From an uncultured Rubrivivax sp. (GTDB lineage Bacteria > Pseudomonadota > Gammaproteobacteria > Burkholderiales > Burkholderiaceae_C), in the NCBI GenBank assembly GCA_937967345.1, contig CALBTN010000081.1:1-5348 (forward strand): a stretch of DNA of 5,348 bases, in the 5' to 3' direction. Within the stretch, counting starts at the first letter, position 1. Each line of letters starts with the position of its first letter. The notes beneath the pieces were generated by a model. That model was not told the DNA's origin. It ran no database searches and saw only the letters and a program-made list of their open reading frames with translations. The translations under genes and the position numbers were made by a program. This document shows, piece after piece, positions 1 to 5,010 of the stretch.

Positions 1-163
1 GTCCAACGTCGTGCTCACGCCGCACATCGGCAGCGCCAGCCTGCCCACCCGCCGGGCGATGGCGCAGCTGGCGGCCGACAACCTGATCGCCGCGCTCGGC
101 GTCGGTCCGCAGGCTGGCAAGCCGCCCACGGCCTTGAACCCGCAAGTGCTGCAAGCAAGCTGA
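1..163 (+). CDS. D-isomer specific 2-hydroxyacid dehydrogenase, C-terminal fragment
   Basis: The gene enters from the left edge, reading in the frame that begins at base 2. Only the last 53 residues and the TGA stop at 161-163 are visible. The fragment opens with SNVVLTPHIGSAS. The P-H-I-G-S-A motif carries the catalytic histidine (fragment residue 8) of NAD(P)-dependent D-2-hydroxyacid dehydrogenases. It is followed by the usual helix (TRRAMAQLAADNLIAAL) and a short tail ending in ALNPQVLQAS. Family knowledge places such enzymes among cytoplasmic glyoxylate/hydroxypyruvate reductases and 2-ketogluconate reductases, reducing a 2-oxoacid to a D-2-hydroxyacid. The ...ADNL.A.L......ALNP ending is typical of the glyoxylate/hydroxypyruvate reductase branch. 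Exact substrate cannot be decided because the cofactor- and substrate-binding regions lie outside the window. No intrinsic terminator is evident after the stop. Confidence 0.85.
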   Translation, partial: SNVVLTPHIGSASLPTRRAMAQLAADNLIAALGVGPQAGKPPTALNPQVLQAS

Positions 164-196
164 AATTGGCGCGCGTTTGCCGGATTGCTCGCGTCG

Positions 197-223
197 TTGG
201 CGGGCGGCGGCGCTGCGGACAAT
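197..223 (+). promoter_or_regulatory. Possible sigma-70-type promoter for the lipoprotein gene
   Basis: TTGGCG at 197-202 (4 of 6 matches to TTGACA) lies 15 bases before GACAAT at 218-223 (4 of 6 matches to TATAAT). The spacer is shorter than the preferred 17. It sits in the 111-base gap between the dehydrogenase stop and the ATG at 275. The same hexamer GACAAT recurs just before rmuC, and I found no other copy on either strand, which raises its credibility. It is a weak call from base patterns only. Confidence 0.3.
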
Positions 224-224
224 C

Positions 225-278
225 ATGTTCCCGACCGCCAGTGCATGGGCGCTGCCAGCCCTGCCAAGCCTGCCATGA
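225..278 (+). other. Possible 17-codon upstream ORF overlapping the lipoprotein start
   Basis: An ATG at 225-227 opens a 17-residue frame (MFPTASAWALPALPSLP). Its TGA at 276-278 overlaps the ATG of the lipoprotein gene in the arrangement ATGA. If translated, it could couple ribosome delivery to the downstream start, which has no visible Shine-Dalgarno sequence. No ribosome-binding site precedes this small ORF either. It conflicts with the promoter proposed at 197-223, which would start transcription after this ATG. Short open frames are common by chance at this GC content, so this is only a candidate. Confidence 0.12.
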
Positions 279-589
279 AGCCGCTGCGCCTGTTCGCCAC
301 CGCGCTGACTGTCCTTGCGCTCGCCGGCTGCGCCGGCCCGCTGGTGCGCAGCCTGGGCAACGGCGACGGCCCGGCGGTCTACCAGCTGCGCGGCGGCCGC
401 GTCGACCAGGTCGAAGCCGAGGCCGCAAGGCTGTGCACGCACGGCTATCAGGTGCTGCGCCAAGGCCAGCGCTTTGCCCGGCCCGAGCCGCACGACAACG
501 CGGCCACACAATGGCTGCAGCAAGCCGCTGACTGGATCTCCGGCATGCCCGGCAACGAGGCTCAGGCGACGATCGTCTGCCGCGGCTGA
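275..589 (+). CDS. Small predicted lipoprotein of unknown function
   Basis: This is a 104-residue protein that I do not recognise as any named family. The N-terminus is a textbook lipoprotein signal: basic start MKPLR, hydrophobic stretch LFATALTVLALAG, and lipobox L-A-G-C with the lipidated cysteine at residue 19. The mature protein of about 86 residues would be anchored to a membrane facing the periplasm. It has only two further cysteines, C54 (in RLCTHGYQVLRQG) and C102 (in TIVCRG, two residues from the end). They could form a disulfide; this is inference. An aromatic-rich segment lies around W80-W87. I chose the ATG at 275 because it places the signal peptide exactly at the N-terminus. 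In-frame ATGs at 185 and 245 would add 30 or 10 non-signal-like residues. No clear Shine-Dalgarno sequence precedes it. It lies 111 bases after the dehydrogenase and 52 bases before rmuC on the same strand. The lipoprotein call is solid; the role is unknown. Confidence 0.75.
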   Translation: MKPLRLFATALTVLALAGCAGPLVRSLGNGDGPAVYQLRGGRVDQVEAEAARLCTHGYQVLRQGQRFARPEPHDNAATQWLQQAADWISGMPGNEAQATIVCRG

Positions 590-595
590 AGGCAC

Positions 596-620
596 CGCCA
601 GCGCGCAGGCCGTGCTGGCG
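596..620 (+). terminator. Stem-loop after the lipoprotein gene, no T tract
   Basis: CGCCAGC at 596-602 pairs perfectly with GCTGGCG at 614-620 around an 11-base loop. It begins seven bases after the lipoprotein stop and ends before the GACAAT box of rmuC. There is no downstream T run, so it is not a standard intrinsic terminator. It could be an mRNA 3'-end stabiliser, a weak terminator, or a chance hairpin in GC-rich DNA. Confidence 0.25.
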
Positions 621-628
621 CGCCTTGC

Positions 629-634
629 GACAAT
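629..634 (+). promoter_or_regulatory. Possible -10 element giving a leaderless rmuC mRNA
   Basis: GACAAT (4 of 6 matches to TATAAT, including the conserved A at position 2 and the final T) is followed by seven bases and then the ATG at 642. That spacing would put the transcription start at or within a base of the start codon, so the mRNA would have no leader. This fits the absence of a Shine-Dalgarno sequence before rmuC. I see no convincing -35 element 16-18 bases upstream, so the call stays weak. Confidence 0.3.
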
Positions 635-641
635 GGCGCGC

Positions 642-2045
642 ATGGCTGGTTTGAACGAATGGCTGGTGCCCGGATTGCTCGGGTTGATTGTGTTGCTGCT
701 GCTGGGCTTGCTGCTTCGGCGCGGCGACGAGCGCCGCTCGCGCGAGCTGCGCGGCGAGTTGCATGACAGCGCGCGCGACACGCGGCAGGAGCTGGCGGCC
801 AACTTGTCGCTGTTCCAGCAGGCGCTGCTGGCGCAAGGCGGCGACCTGGCGCGGACTCAGAACGAGCAGATGGACTCGTTTCGCGTGCAGCTGGCGGCGA
901 TGCAGCAGCAGGTGAGCGACGCGCTGCAGGCCGCCGCGCACGGCCTGGCGCAGCAAGGGCAGGCGGCGCGCGATGCGCAGGACGCCGCGCTGCGCCGGCT
1001 TGCCGACAGTCTCGGTGCGCAGCTGGCGGCGCTGTCCGAGGCCAACGAACGACGCCTGAGCGCGCTGCAGGAGGGCAACGAACGCAAGCTCGAGCAGATG
1101 CGCGCCACCGTCGACGAGAAACTGCACGCCACACTCGAGCAGCGCCTGAGCGAGAGCTTCAAGCAGGTGGCCGAGCGGCTGGAGCAGGTGCACCGCGGCC
1201 TGGGCGAGATGCAGCTGCTGGCGCGCGACGTCGGTGCGCTCAACCGGGTGCTGACCAACGTCAAGACCCGCGGCATCTTCGGCGAGGTGCAACTGGCCGC
1301 GCTGCTCGAGCAGGTGTTCACCCCCGAGCAGTACGCGACCAACGTCGCCACCGTGCCGGGCAGCGCCGAGCGCGTCGAGTTCGCGATTCGCCTTCCCGGC
1401 CAGCGCGACGACGGTGCGCCGCTGTGGCTGCCGATCGATGCGAAGTTTCCGCGCGAGGACTACGAGCGGCTGCTCGATGCCCAGGAGCGCGCCGATGCCG
1501 CCGCGCTCGACGCCGCCAGCCGGGCGATCGAGGCCAGGCTGCGGCTCGAGGCCAAGACCGTGCGCACCAAGTACCTGGCGCCGTCGTACACCACCGACTT
1601 CGCGATCCTGTTCGTGCCCACCGAGGGGCTGTACGCCGAGGCGCTGCGCCGCCCCGGGCTGGTCGAAGCGCTGCAGCGCGAGCACAAGGTGATGCTGGCC
1701 GGGCCGACCACGCTGCTGGCCACGCTGAGCAGCCTGCAGATGGGGTTTCGCACGCTGGCGCTGGAACAGCGCAGTGCCGAGGTCTGGCAGGTGCTGGGTG
1801 CCGTCAAGACCGAGTTCGCCAAGTTCGGCGAGGTGCTGAAGAAGACGCGCGAGAAGCTCAACCAGGCGGCCGACACGATCTCGGCGGCGGAGACGCGCAC
1901 GCGGCAGATGGGCCGGGCGCTGAAATCGGTGGAAGCGCTGCCGCAAGCGCAGGTGCAGCGGCTGCTGCCGCAGCCGACGGCTGAGGATGCGGCCGACGAG
2001 GTCGAAGCGAAGGCCCGTGCGCCTGTGCCGGCCGCAGGTGTCTGA
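642..2045 (+). CDS. rmuC: RmuC family protein, predicted limiter of DNA recombination
   Basis: This 467-residue protein is full length for RmuC. Residues 8-26 form one membrane helix (LVPGLLGLIVLLLLGLLL). About residues 27-190 are heptad/hendecad coiled coil, including 11-residue repeats at 133-143 and 144-154 (EANERRL..L, EGNERKL..M) and a looser third at 155-165. The RmuC domain follows: ERLEQVHRGLGEMQ, LTNVKTRGIFGEVQL (E215), RVEFAIRLPG (E246), LPIDAKFPREDYERLL (D266, K268), and a C-terminal helical region with KFGEVLKKTREKL. E246 and D266-A-K268 fit the PD-(D/E)XK-like nuclease fold proposed for the family. In E. coli, loss of rmuC raises inversion at short inverted repeats; the biochemical activity is poorly known. 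The membrane helix implies inner-membrane anchoring. ATG 642 was chosen over in-frame ATG 633, because 633 lies inside the possible -10 box. The 3' end overlaps the MFS gene. Confidence 0.93.
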   Translation: MAGLNEWLVPGLLGLIVLLLLGLLLRRGDERRSRELRGELHDSARDTRQELAANLSLFQQALLAQGGDLARTQNEQMDSFRVQLAAMQQQVSDALQAAAHGLAQQGQAARDAQDAALRRLADSLGAQLAALSEANERRLSALQEGNERKLEQMRATVDEKLHATLEQRLSESFKQVAERLEQVHRGLGEMQLLARDVGALNRVLTNVKTRGIFGEVQLAALLEQVFTPEQYATNVATVPGSAERVEFAIRLPGQRDDGAPLWLPIDAKFPREDYERLLDAQERADAAALDAASRAIEARLRLEAKTVRTKYLAPSYTTDFAILFVPTEGLYAEALRRPGLVEALQREHKVMLAGPTTLLATLSSLQMGFRTLALEQRSAEVWQVLGAVKTEFAKFGEVLKKTREKLNQAADTISAAETRTRQMGRALKSVEALPQAQVQRLLPQPTAEDAADEVEAKARAPVPAAGV

Positions 2046-3270
2046 GCCGCGCACCGCCGAGGCGCCGGCCGCGCCGGCCCAGGATGCCCAGTGCGGCACC
2101 CAGGTGCTGCTTGCGCTGGTGGCCGGGCAGATCGGGCTGCATGCGGCGATGGCCGGTGTGCGCCTGGCTGCACCACTGCTGGCACTGCGCGATGGCCACG
2201 GCGCGCTCGCCGTCGGCCTGCTGATGGCCTTGTATGCGGCTGCGCCGGCGTTGCTGTCGATGCCGGCCGGGCGGCTGGCCGACCGCCACGGCTATCACCG
2301 GCCGGTGGCCATCGCGATCGGCTTGTCGCTGTTGGGCGCGGTGCTGGCGCTGGCTGCGGCCATTGTGGCACCGGCGACGCGCCTGGCGCTGCTCGGCCTG
2401 TCGGCGGTGGCGGTGGGTTGCGGCGCCAATCTCGGGCTGATCGCGATTCAGCGCACGGCCGGGCTGGCCGCGCGCAGCGGCGCCCAACGCGTGCGCATGT
2501 TCAGTTGGCTGAGCGTAGCGCCGTCGCTGTCCAACGCCATCGGCCCAGTGCTGGCGGGTGTGCTGATCGACCGCGCCGGATTTGCCGCCGCCTTCGCCGC
2601 GATGCTGGCCTTGCCGCTGCTGACGGGCCTGTGCATGCGTTGGGTGCCGCGCGAGCCGGCATCGCCGACTGCCGCGGCGGCCCCGGCGGCAGCGAGCGGG
2701 CTTGCGCTGCTGGCCACGCCGGGGCTCAAACGGCTGCTCGGCGTCAACTGGCTGATATCGGCGAGCTGGGACGTGCACCAGTTCGTGGTGCCGATCCTCG
2801 GCTTCGAGCGCGGCTTCAGCGGCGCCACCATCGGCTTGATCCTCGGCAGCTTCACGCTGGCGGTCACCGCGGTGCGGCTGGCGATGCCGCTGGCCGCGCA
2901 TCGCATCGCCGAAGTGGCGGTGCTGCGCGCCGCGATGATCGCTACCGCCAGCGTGTTCGCGCTGTATCCGTTGGTGCGCACGCCGTGGCTGATGGCCACC
3001 TGTGCCGGGCTGCTCGGCCTGGCGCTGGGCGCAGTGCAGCCGATGATGCTGGCCATGCTGCACCGGCTGTCGCCCGCGGGCCGCCATGGTGAGCTGATCG
3101 CGATGCGCGCGATGATCATGAACGCTTCGAGCACCGTGATGCCGCTGGCCTTCGGTGCGGCCGGCAGCGTGATCGGCGCCGCGGCGCTGTTCTGGTTGAT
3201 GGGCGCCGCGGTGGCGGCCGGGTCTTGGCCGGCGCGCCGGCTGCGCGCCGCGGCGAGCGCGCCCGACTAA
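2038..3270 (+). CDS. Major facilitator superfamily (MFS) transporter
   Basis: This is a 410-residue integral inner-membrane protein with about twelve hydrophobic helices in two sets of six. They are separated by an Ala/Pro-rich central loop after MRWVPREP. The loop between helices 2 and 3 carries the MFS signature, here GRLADRHGYHRP (about residues 78-89), with D82 and R83 in the usual places. Such transporters move small solutes by proton-coupled antiport or symport; the substrate cannot be told from this sequence. Helix 7 contains charged and polar residues (WLISASWDVHQF) that may line the pathway. I prefer the GTG at 2038, which overlaps the rmuC stop by 8 bases and leaves a 20-residue tail before helix 1. 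The in-frame ATG at 1987 is possible but adds an Arg-rich tail read out of frame from rmuC. No strong Shine-Dalgarno sequence is seen, which fits translational coupling to rmuC. The TAA stop overlaps the stop of the convergent gene. Confidence 0.85.
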   Translation: MSEPRTAEAPAAPAQDAQCGTQVLLALVAGQIGLHAAMAGVRLAAPLLALRDGHGALAVGLLMALYAAAPALLSMPAGRLADRHGYHRPVAIAIGLSLLGAVLALAAAIVAPATRLALLGLSAVAVGCGANLGLIAIQRTAGLAARSGAQRVRMFSWLSVAPSLSNAIGPVLAGVLIDRAGFAAAFAAMLALPLLTGLCMRWVPREPASPTAAAAPAAASGLALLATPGLKRLLGVNWLISASWDVHQFVVPILGFERGFSGATIGLILGSFTLAVTAVRLAMPLAAHRIAEVAVLRAAMIATASVFALYPLVRTPWLMATCAGLLGLALGAVQPMMLAMLHRLSPAGRHGELIAMRAMIMNASSTVMPLAFGAAGSVIGAAALFWLMGAAVAAGSWPARRLRAAASAPD

Positions 3271-3926
3271 AAGCGGATGCCGGCCGGCGGCGCGATGCTC
3301 GGTGCCGCAGGCGCGGGCGAAGTTGTCGCGGGCGCGGGTGCCGAGGCCGGCGCAGCGGGGCGGCTCGCAACCGGCGCGCGCGCCGCGCTGCGCGCCGCCA
3401 GCGGCGCGGCCGGGGCGGCCTGCCAAGTCTTGGGCAGCGCCGAGTCGCGCGGGTAACCGGCGGCGTCGAGGTAGGCCATCCACTCCGATTCCGACAGGCC
3501 GCGCAGCGCCTGTTTGCCGATCGTCAACGACGGCACCGTGCGCGCACCCAGCGATTGCTCCATCGCCTGCGCATCGTCCTCGGTCAGGATCAGCTTCTCG
3601 GTGAAAGGCACGCCGCGTTGCTGCAGCAGCTTGCGGCCGGAATCGCATGGTGCGCAGTCGGCGGCGGCGTACAGCGTGACCGGGTAGCGCTCGGCCGCCT
3701 GGCGCAGCGCCACCGGCAGCGGCGGCGGTGTGGCGTCGGTGATCGCGCCGCTGCGATGCAGCGTGCTGACGCTGGCCCCGGCTTCGAGTGCCGGACGGTC
3801 GGTGTAGGTGATGCGTCCGTCAGGTCCGACGATCTTGTACTGGGCCCAGCCGGACGACGCCGCGCCGACCAGCGCCCCAGCGAGCAACAGCCGCCATGCG
3901 CGGCGCAGATGCGTTCGGGTTTGCAT
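3267..3926 (-). CDS. Secreted DUF4124-glutaredoxin domain protein
   Basis: This 219-residue envelope protein begins with a Sec signal peptide (basic MQTRTHLRRAWR, hydrophobic LLLAGALVGAA, likely cleavage after SSGWA at residue 28). A DUF4124 module follows at about 30-58 (YKIVGPDGRITYTDRP, ending near LHR). A glutaredoxin-like domain spans about 80-155: VTLYAAADCAPC with active-site C91-A-P-C94, T130-V-P132 as the cis-proline loop, and LRGLSESEW as the helix after it. About residues 169-214 are an Ala/Pro-rich tail, and the chain ends in PPAGIRF. These features suggest a thiol-disulfide role in the periplasm, but substrate and electron donor are unknown. C91 and C94 are the only cysteines. 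The ATG at 3926 was chosen because it starts the signal peptide; the open frame continues upstream to 4094 without signal-like sequence. It is separated from folD by a terminator, so it should have its own promoter. Its TAG stop overlaps the MFS stop. Confidence 0.85.
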   Translation of the reverse strand: MQTRTHLRRAWRLLLAGALVGAASSGWAQYKIVGPDGRITYTDRPALEAGASVSTLHRSGAITDATPPPLPVALRQAAERYPVTLYAAADCAPCDSGRKLLQQRGVPFTEKLILTEDDAQAMEQSLGARTVPSLTIGKQALRGLSESEWMAYLDAAGYPRDSALPKTWQAAPAAPLAARSAARAPVASRPAAPASAPAPATTSPAPAAPSIAPPAGIRF

Positions 3927-3993
3927 CGCGGCACGGTACTGCAGCGGCCGGCGTTGCGGGACCGGTGCGCGGCCGGTTTGCGCGTTGCACGTG

Positions 3994-4019
3994 AAAAACT
4001 GGGCGCCAAGCCGCGCCCA
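3994..4019 (-). terminator. Intrinsic terminator after folD
   Basis: Read on the minus strand, TGGGCGC (4019-4013) and GCGCCCA (4006-4000) form a perfect 7-bp stem around the loop GGCTTG. A single G and a run of five T (3998-3994) follow. This is the standard Rho-independent design. It lies 81 bases past the folD stop and 67 bases before the DUF4124-glutaredoxin start, so it should end the folD transcript. The opposite strand has the same stem but no following T run, so it acts in one direction only. Confidence 0.7.
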
Positions 4020-4046
4020 CGTTGGCTGGGAGATCGGCTGTGCGCA

Positions 4047-4063
4047 CGCCTGCGCGGCAGGCG
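4047..4063 (-). other. Second stem-loop in the folD 3' region
   Basis: On the minus strand, CGCCTGC (4063-4057) and GCAGGCG (4053-4047) pair perfectly with a CGC triloop. It lies 37 bases after the folD stop and upstream of the T-tailed terminator. It has no T run of its own. It may protect the folD mRNA 3' end from exonucleases, or it may be a chance GC-rich hairpin. Confidence 0.3.
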
Positions 4064-4100
4064 GCGCGCTGCGCGGGCGCGATGCCGCTCGCATGCTGCA

Positions 4101-4952
4101 TCAGGCTGCCGAGCGCTCGGCCGCCTCGAGCGTGTTGACCAGCAGCATCGCGCGCGTCATCGGGCCGACGCCGCCGGGCACCGGCGTGATCCAGCCGGCG
4201 ACCTCGCGCACCGCGTCGAAGTCGACGTCGCCGCACAGCTTGCCAGCCGGGTTGTGGTTCATGCCGACGTCGATGACCGCCGCGCCGGGCTTGACCATGT
4301 CGGCGGTGATCGTGTCGCGGTGCCCGACCGCGGCCACCAGGATGTCGGCCTGGCGCGTGAACACCGCCAGATCCGGCGTCGCGCTGTGGCACACCGTGAC
4401 CGTGGCGTGCGCTTGCAGCAGCATCAGTGCCATCGGCTTGCCCACGATGTTGCTGCGGCCGACCACCACCGCGTGCTTGCCCTTGGGGTCGACGCCGGCA
4501 GCGTGCAGCATGCGCATGCAGCCATACGGCGTGCAGGGCTTGAAGCCGGCCAGGCCGATCATCAAGGCGCCGGCGCTTTGCACGTGAAAGCCGTCGGCGT
4601 CCTTGGCCGGCGCGATCGCGGCGATGACCTTGCGGGTGTCGATGTGCGCGGGCAGCGGCAACTGCACCAGCATGCCGTGGATGGAAGCGTCGGCGTTGAG
4701 TTCGGCGATGCGCGCCAGCAGCGCGGCCTCGCTCAGATCGGCCGGGAAGCGATCGAGCACGAAGCGCATGCCGACGCTTTCGCAGTCGCCGCCCTTGTGG
4801 CGCACGTAGGTCTGCGAAGCCGGGTTGTCGCCGACCAGGATCACGGCCAGCGCCGGATGTACGCCGCGGCGCCGCAGCGCGGCCACGCGCTGCGCGACCT
4901 GAGCGCGCACATCGGCAGCCAGCGCCTTGCCGTCGATGATTCGAGCGGTCAC
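4101..4952 (-). CDS. folD: Bifunctional methylene-THF dehydrogenase / methenyl-THF cyclohydrolase
   Basis: FolD catalyses the NADP-dependent oxidation of 5,10-methylenetetrahydrofolate to the methenyl form, then its hydrolysis to 10-formyltetrahydrofolate. These feed purine and formyl-Met-tRNA synthesis in the cytoplasm. The protein has the normal length, 283 residues. Visible hallmarks are LVGDNPASQTYVRHK, with the YxxxK pair Y49 and catalytic K53; GMLVQLPLP (93-101); KDADGFH with D120; PCTPYG (139-144); the nucleotide-binding loop VGRSNIVGKP (164-173); and PVPGGVGPMT (257-266). After K53 the sequence reads GGDCESVG, where many FolD proteins have a second lysine (K-x-K-A-C); the essential residues remain. 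The start is GTG at 4952-4950, supported by GGAG nine bases upstream. The response regulator ends 58 bases upstream on the same strand, so co-transcription is possible. An intrinsic terminator follows. Single-copy housekeeping function is likely. Confidence 0.96.
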   Translation of the reverse strand: MTARIIDGKALAADVRAQVAQRVAALRRRGVHPALAVILVGDNPASQTYVRHKGGDCESVGMRFVLDRFPADLSEAALLARIAELNADASIHGMLVQLPLPAHIDTRKVIAAIAPAKDADGFHVQSAGALMIGLAGFKPCTPYGCMRMLHAAGVDPKGKHAVVVGRSNIVGKPMALMLLQAHATVTVCHSATPDLAVFTRQADILVAAVGHRDTITADMVKPGAAVIDVGMNHNPAGKLCGDVDFDAVREVAGWITPVPGGVGPMTRAMLLVNTLEAAERSAA

Positions 4953-4999
4953 TTGATCAGACTCCAGCAGGCAAGGCGCATCGCGCGCAGCGTCGCCAT
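4949..4999 (-). other. Possible 16-codon ORF overlapping the folD start
   Basis: On the minus strand an ATG at 4999-4997 opens a 16-residue frame (MATLRAMRLACWSLIK). Its TGA (4951-4949) overlaps the folD GTG as GTGA. It fills nearly all of the gap between the response regulator and folD, and the folD ribosome-binding site lies inside it. It could couple translation from the upstream message into folD. No good ribosome-binding site precedes its own ATG, only AGAG about 15 bases away. A chance open frame is quite possible at this GC content. Confidence 0.15.
4962..4965 (-). promoter_or_regulatory. folD ribosome-binding site
   Basis: GGAG on the minus strand (CTCC on the plus strand) sits nine bases upstream of the folD GTG. 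It is the clearest Shine-Dalgarno sequence I found in the window, and it decides the GTG at 4952 as the start. I found no upstream in-frame ATG within the intergenic gap. Confidence 0.7.
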
Positions 5000-5010
5000 C
5001 GGTCGCGGGC

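Noticed and set aside
1038..1136. Tandem 33-base near-repeats in rmuC
   Set aside because: They encode the 11-residue coiled-coil periodicity typical of the RmuC N-terminal region, so they are protein structure and not a DNA repeat element.
15..2099. A 694-codon open frame on the minus strand opposite rmuC
   Set aside because: Its translation is Arg/Gln/Leu-rich without any recognisable domain, and it lies antisense to rmuC, a clear family member. Long antisense frames are expected where the sense codons are strongly GC-biased at the third position.
3279..3288. Palindrome GCCGGCCGGC followed on the minus strand by TTTT near the MFS/DUF4124 stops
   Set aside because: As a hairpin it gives only a 3-bp stem with a 4-base loop, and it lies inside the DUF4124 coding region. 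This is not enough for a terminator.
1858..3648. A 596-codon minus-strand open frame opposite the MFS gene
   Set aside because: It spans the ends of three real genes, and its translation is repetitive Arg/Gln/Gly/Ala without domain features.
3961..3977. Inverted repeat ACCGG-N7-CCGGT upstream of the DUF4124-glutaredoxin gene
   Set aside because: A 5-bp arm in very GC-rich sequence is expected by chance, and no promoter elements could be placed around it to support an operator.
3985..4589. The 12-mer TTGCACGTGAAA at 3985-3996 and again at 4578-4589
   Set aside because: One copy is intergenic and the other codes inside folD. About one 12-base match is expected by chance in a window of this size, and there is no symmetry or context suggesting an operator.
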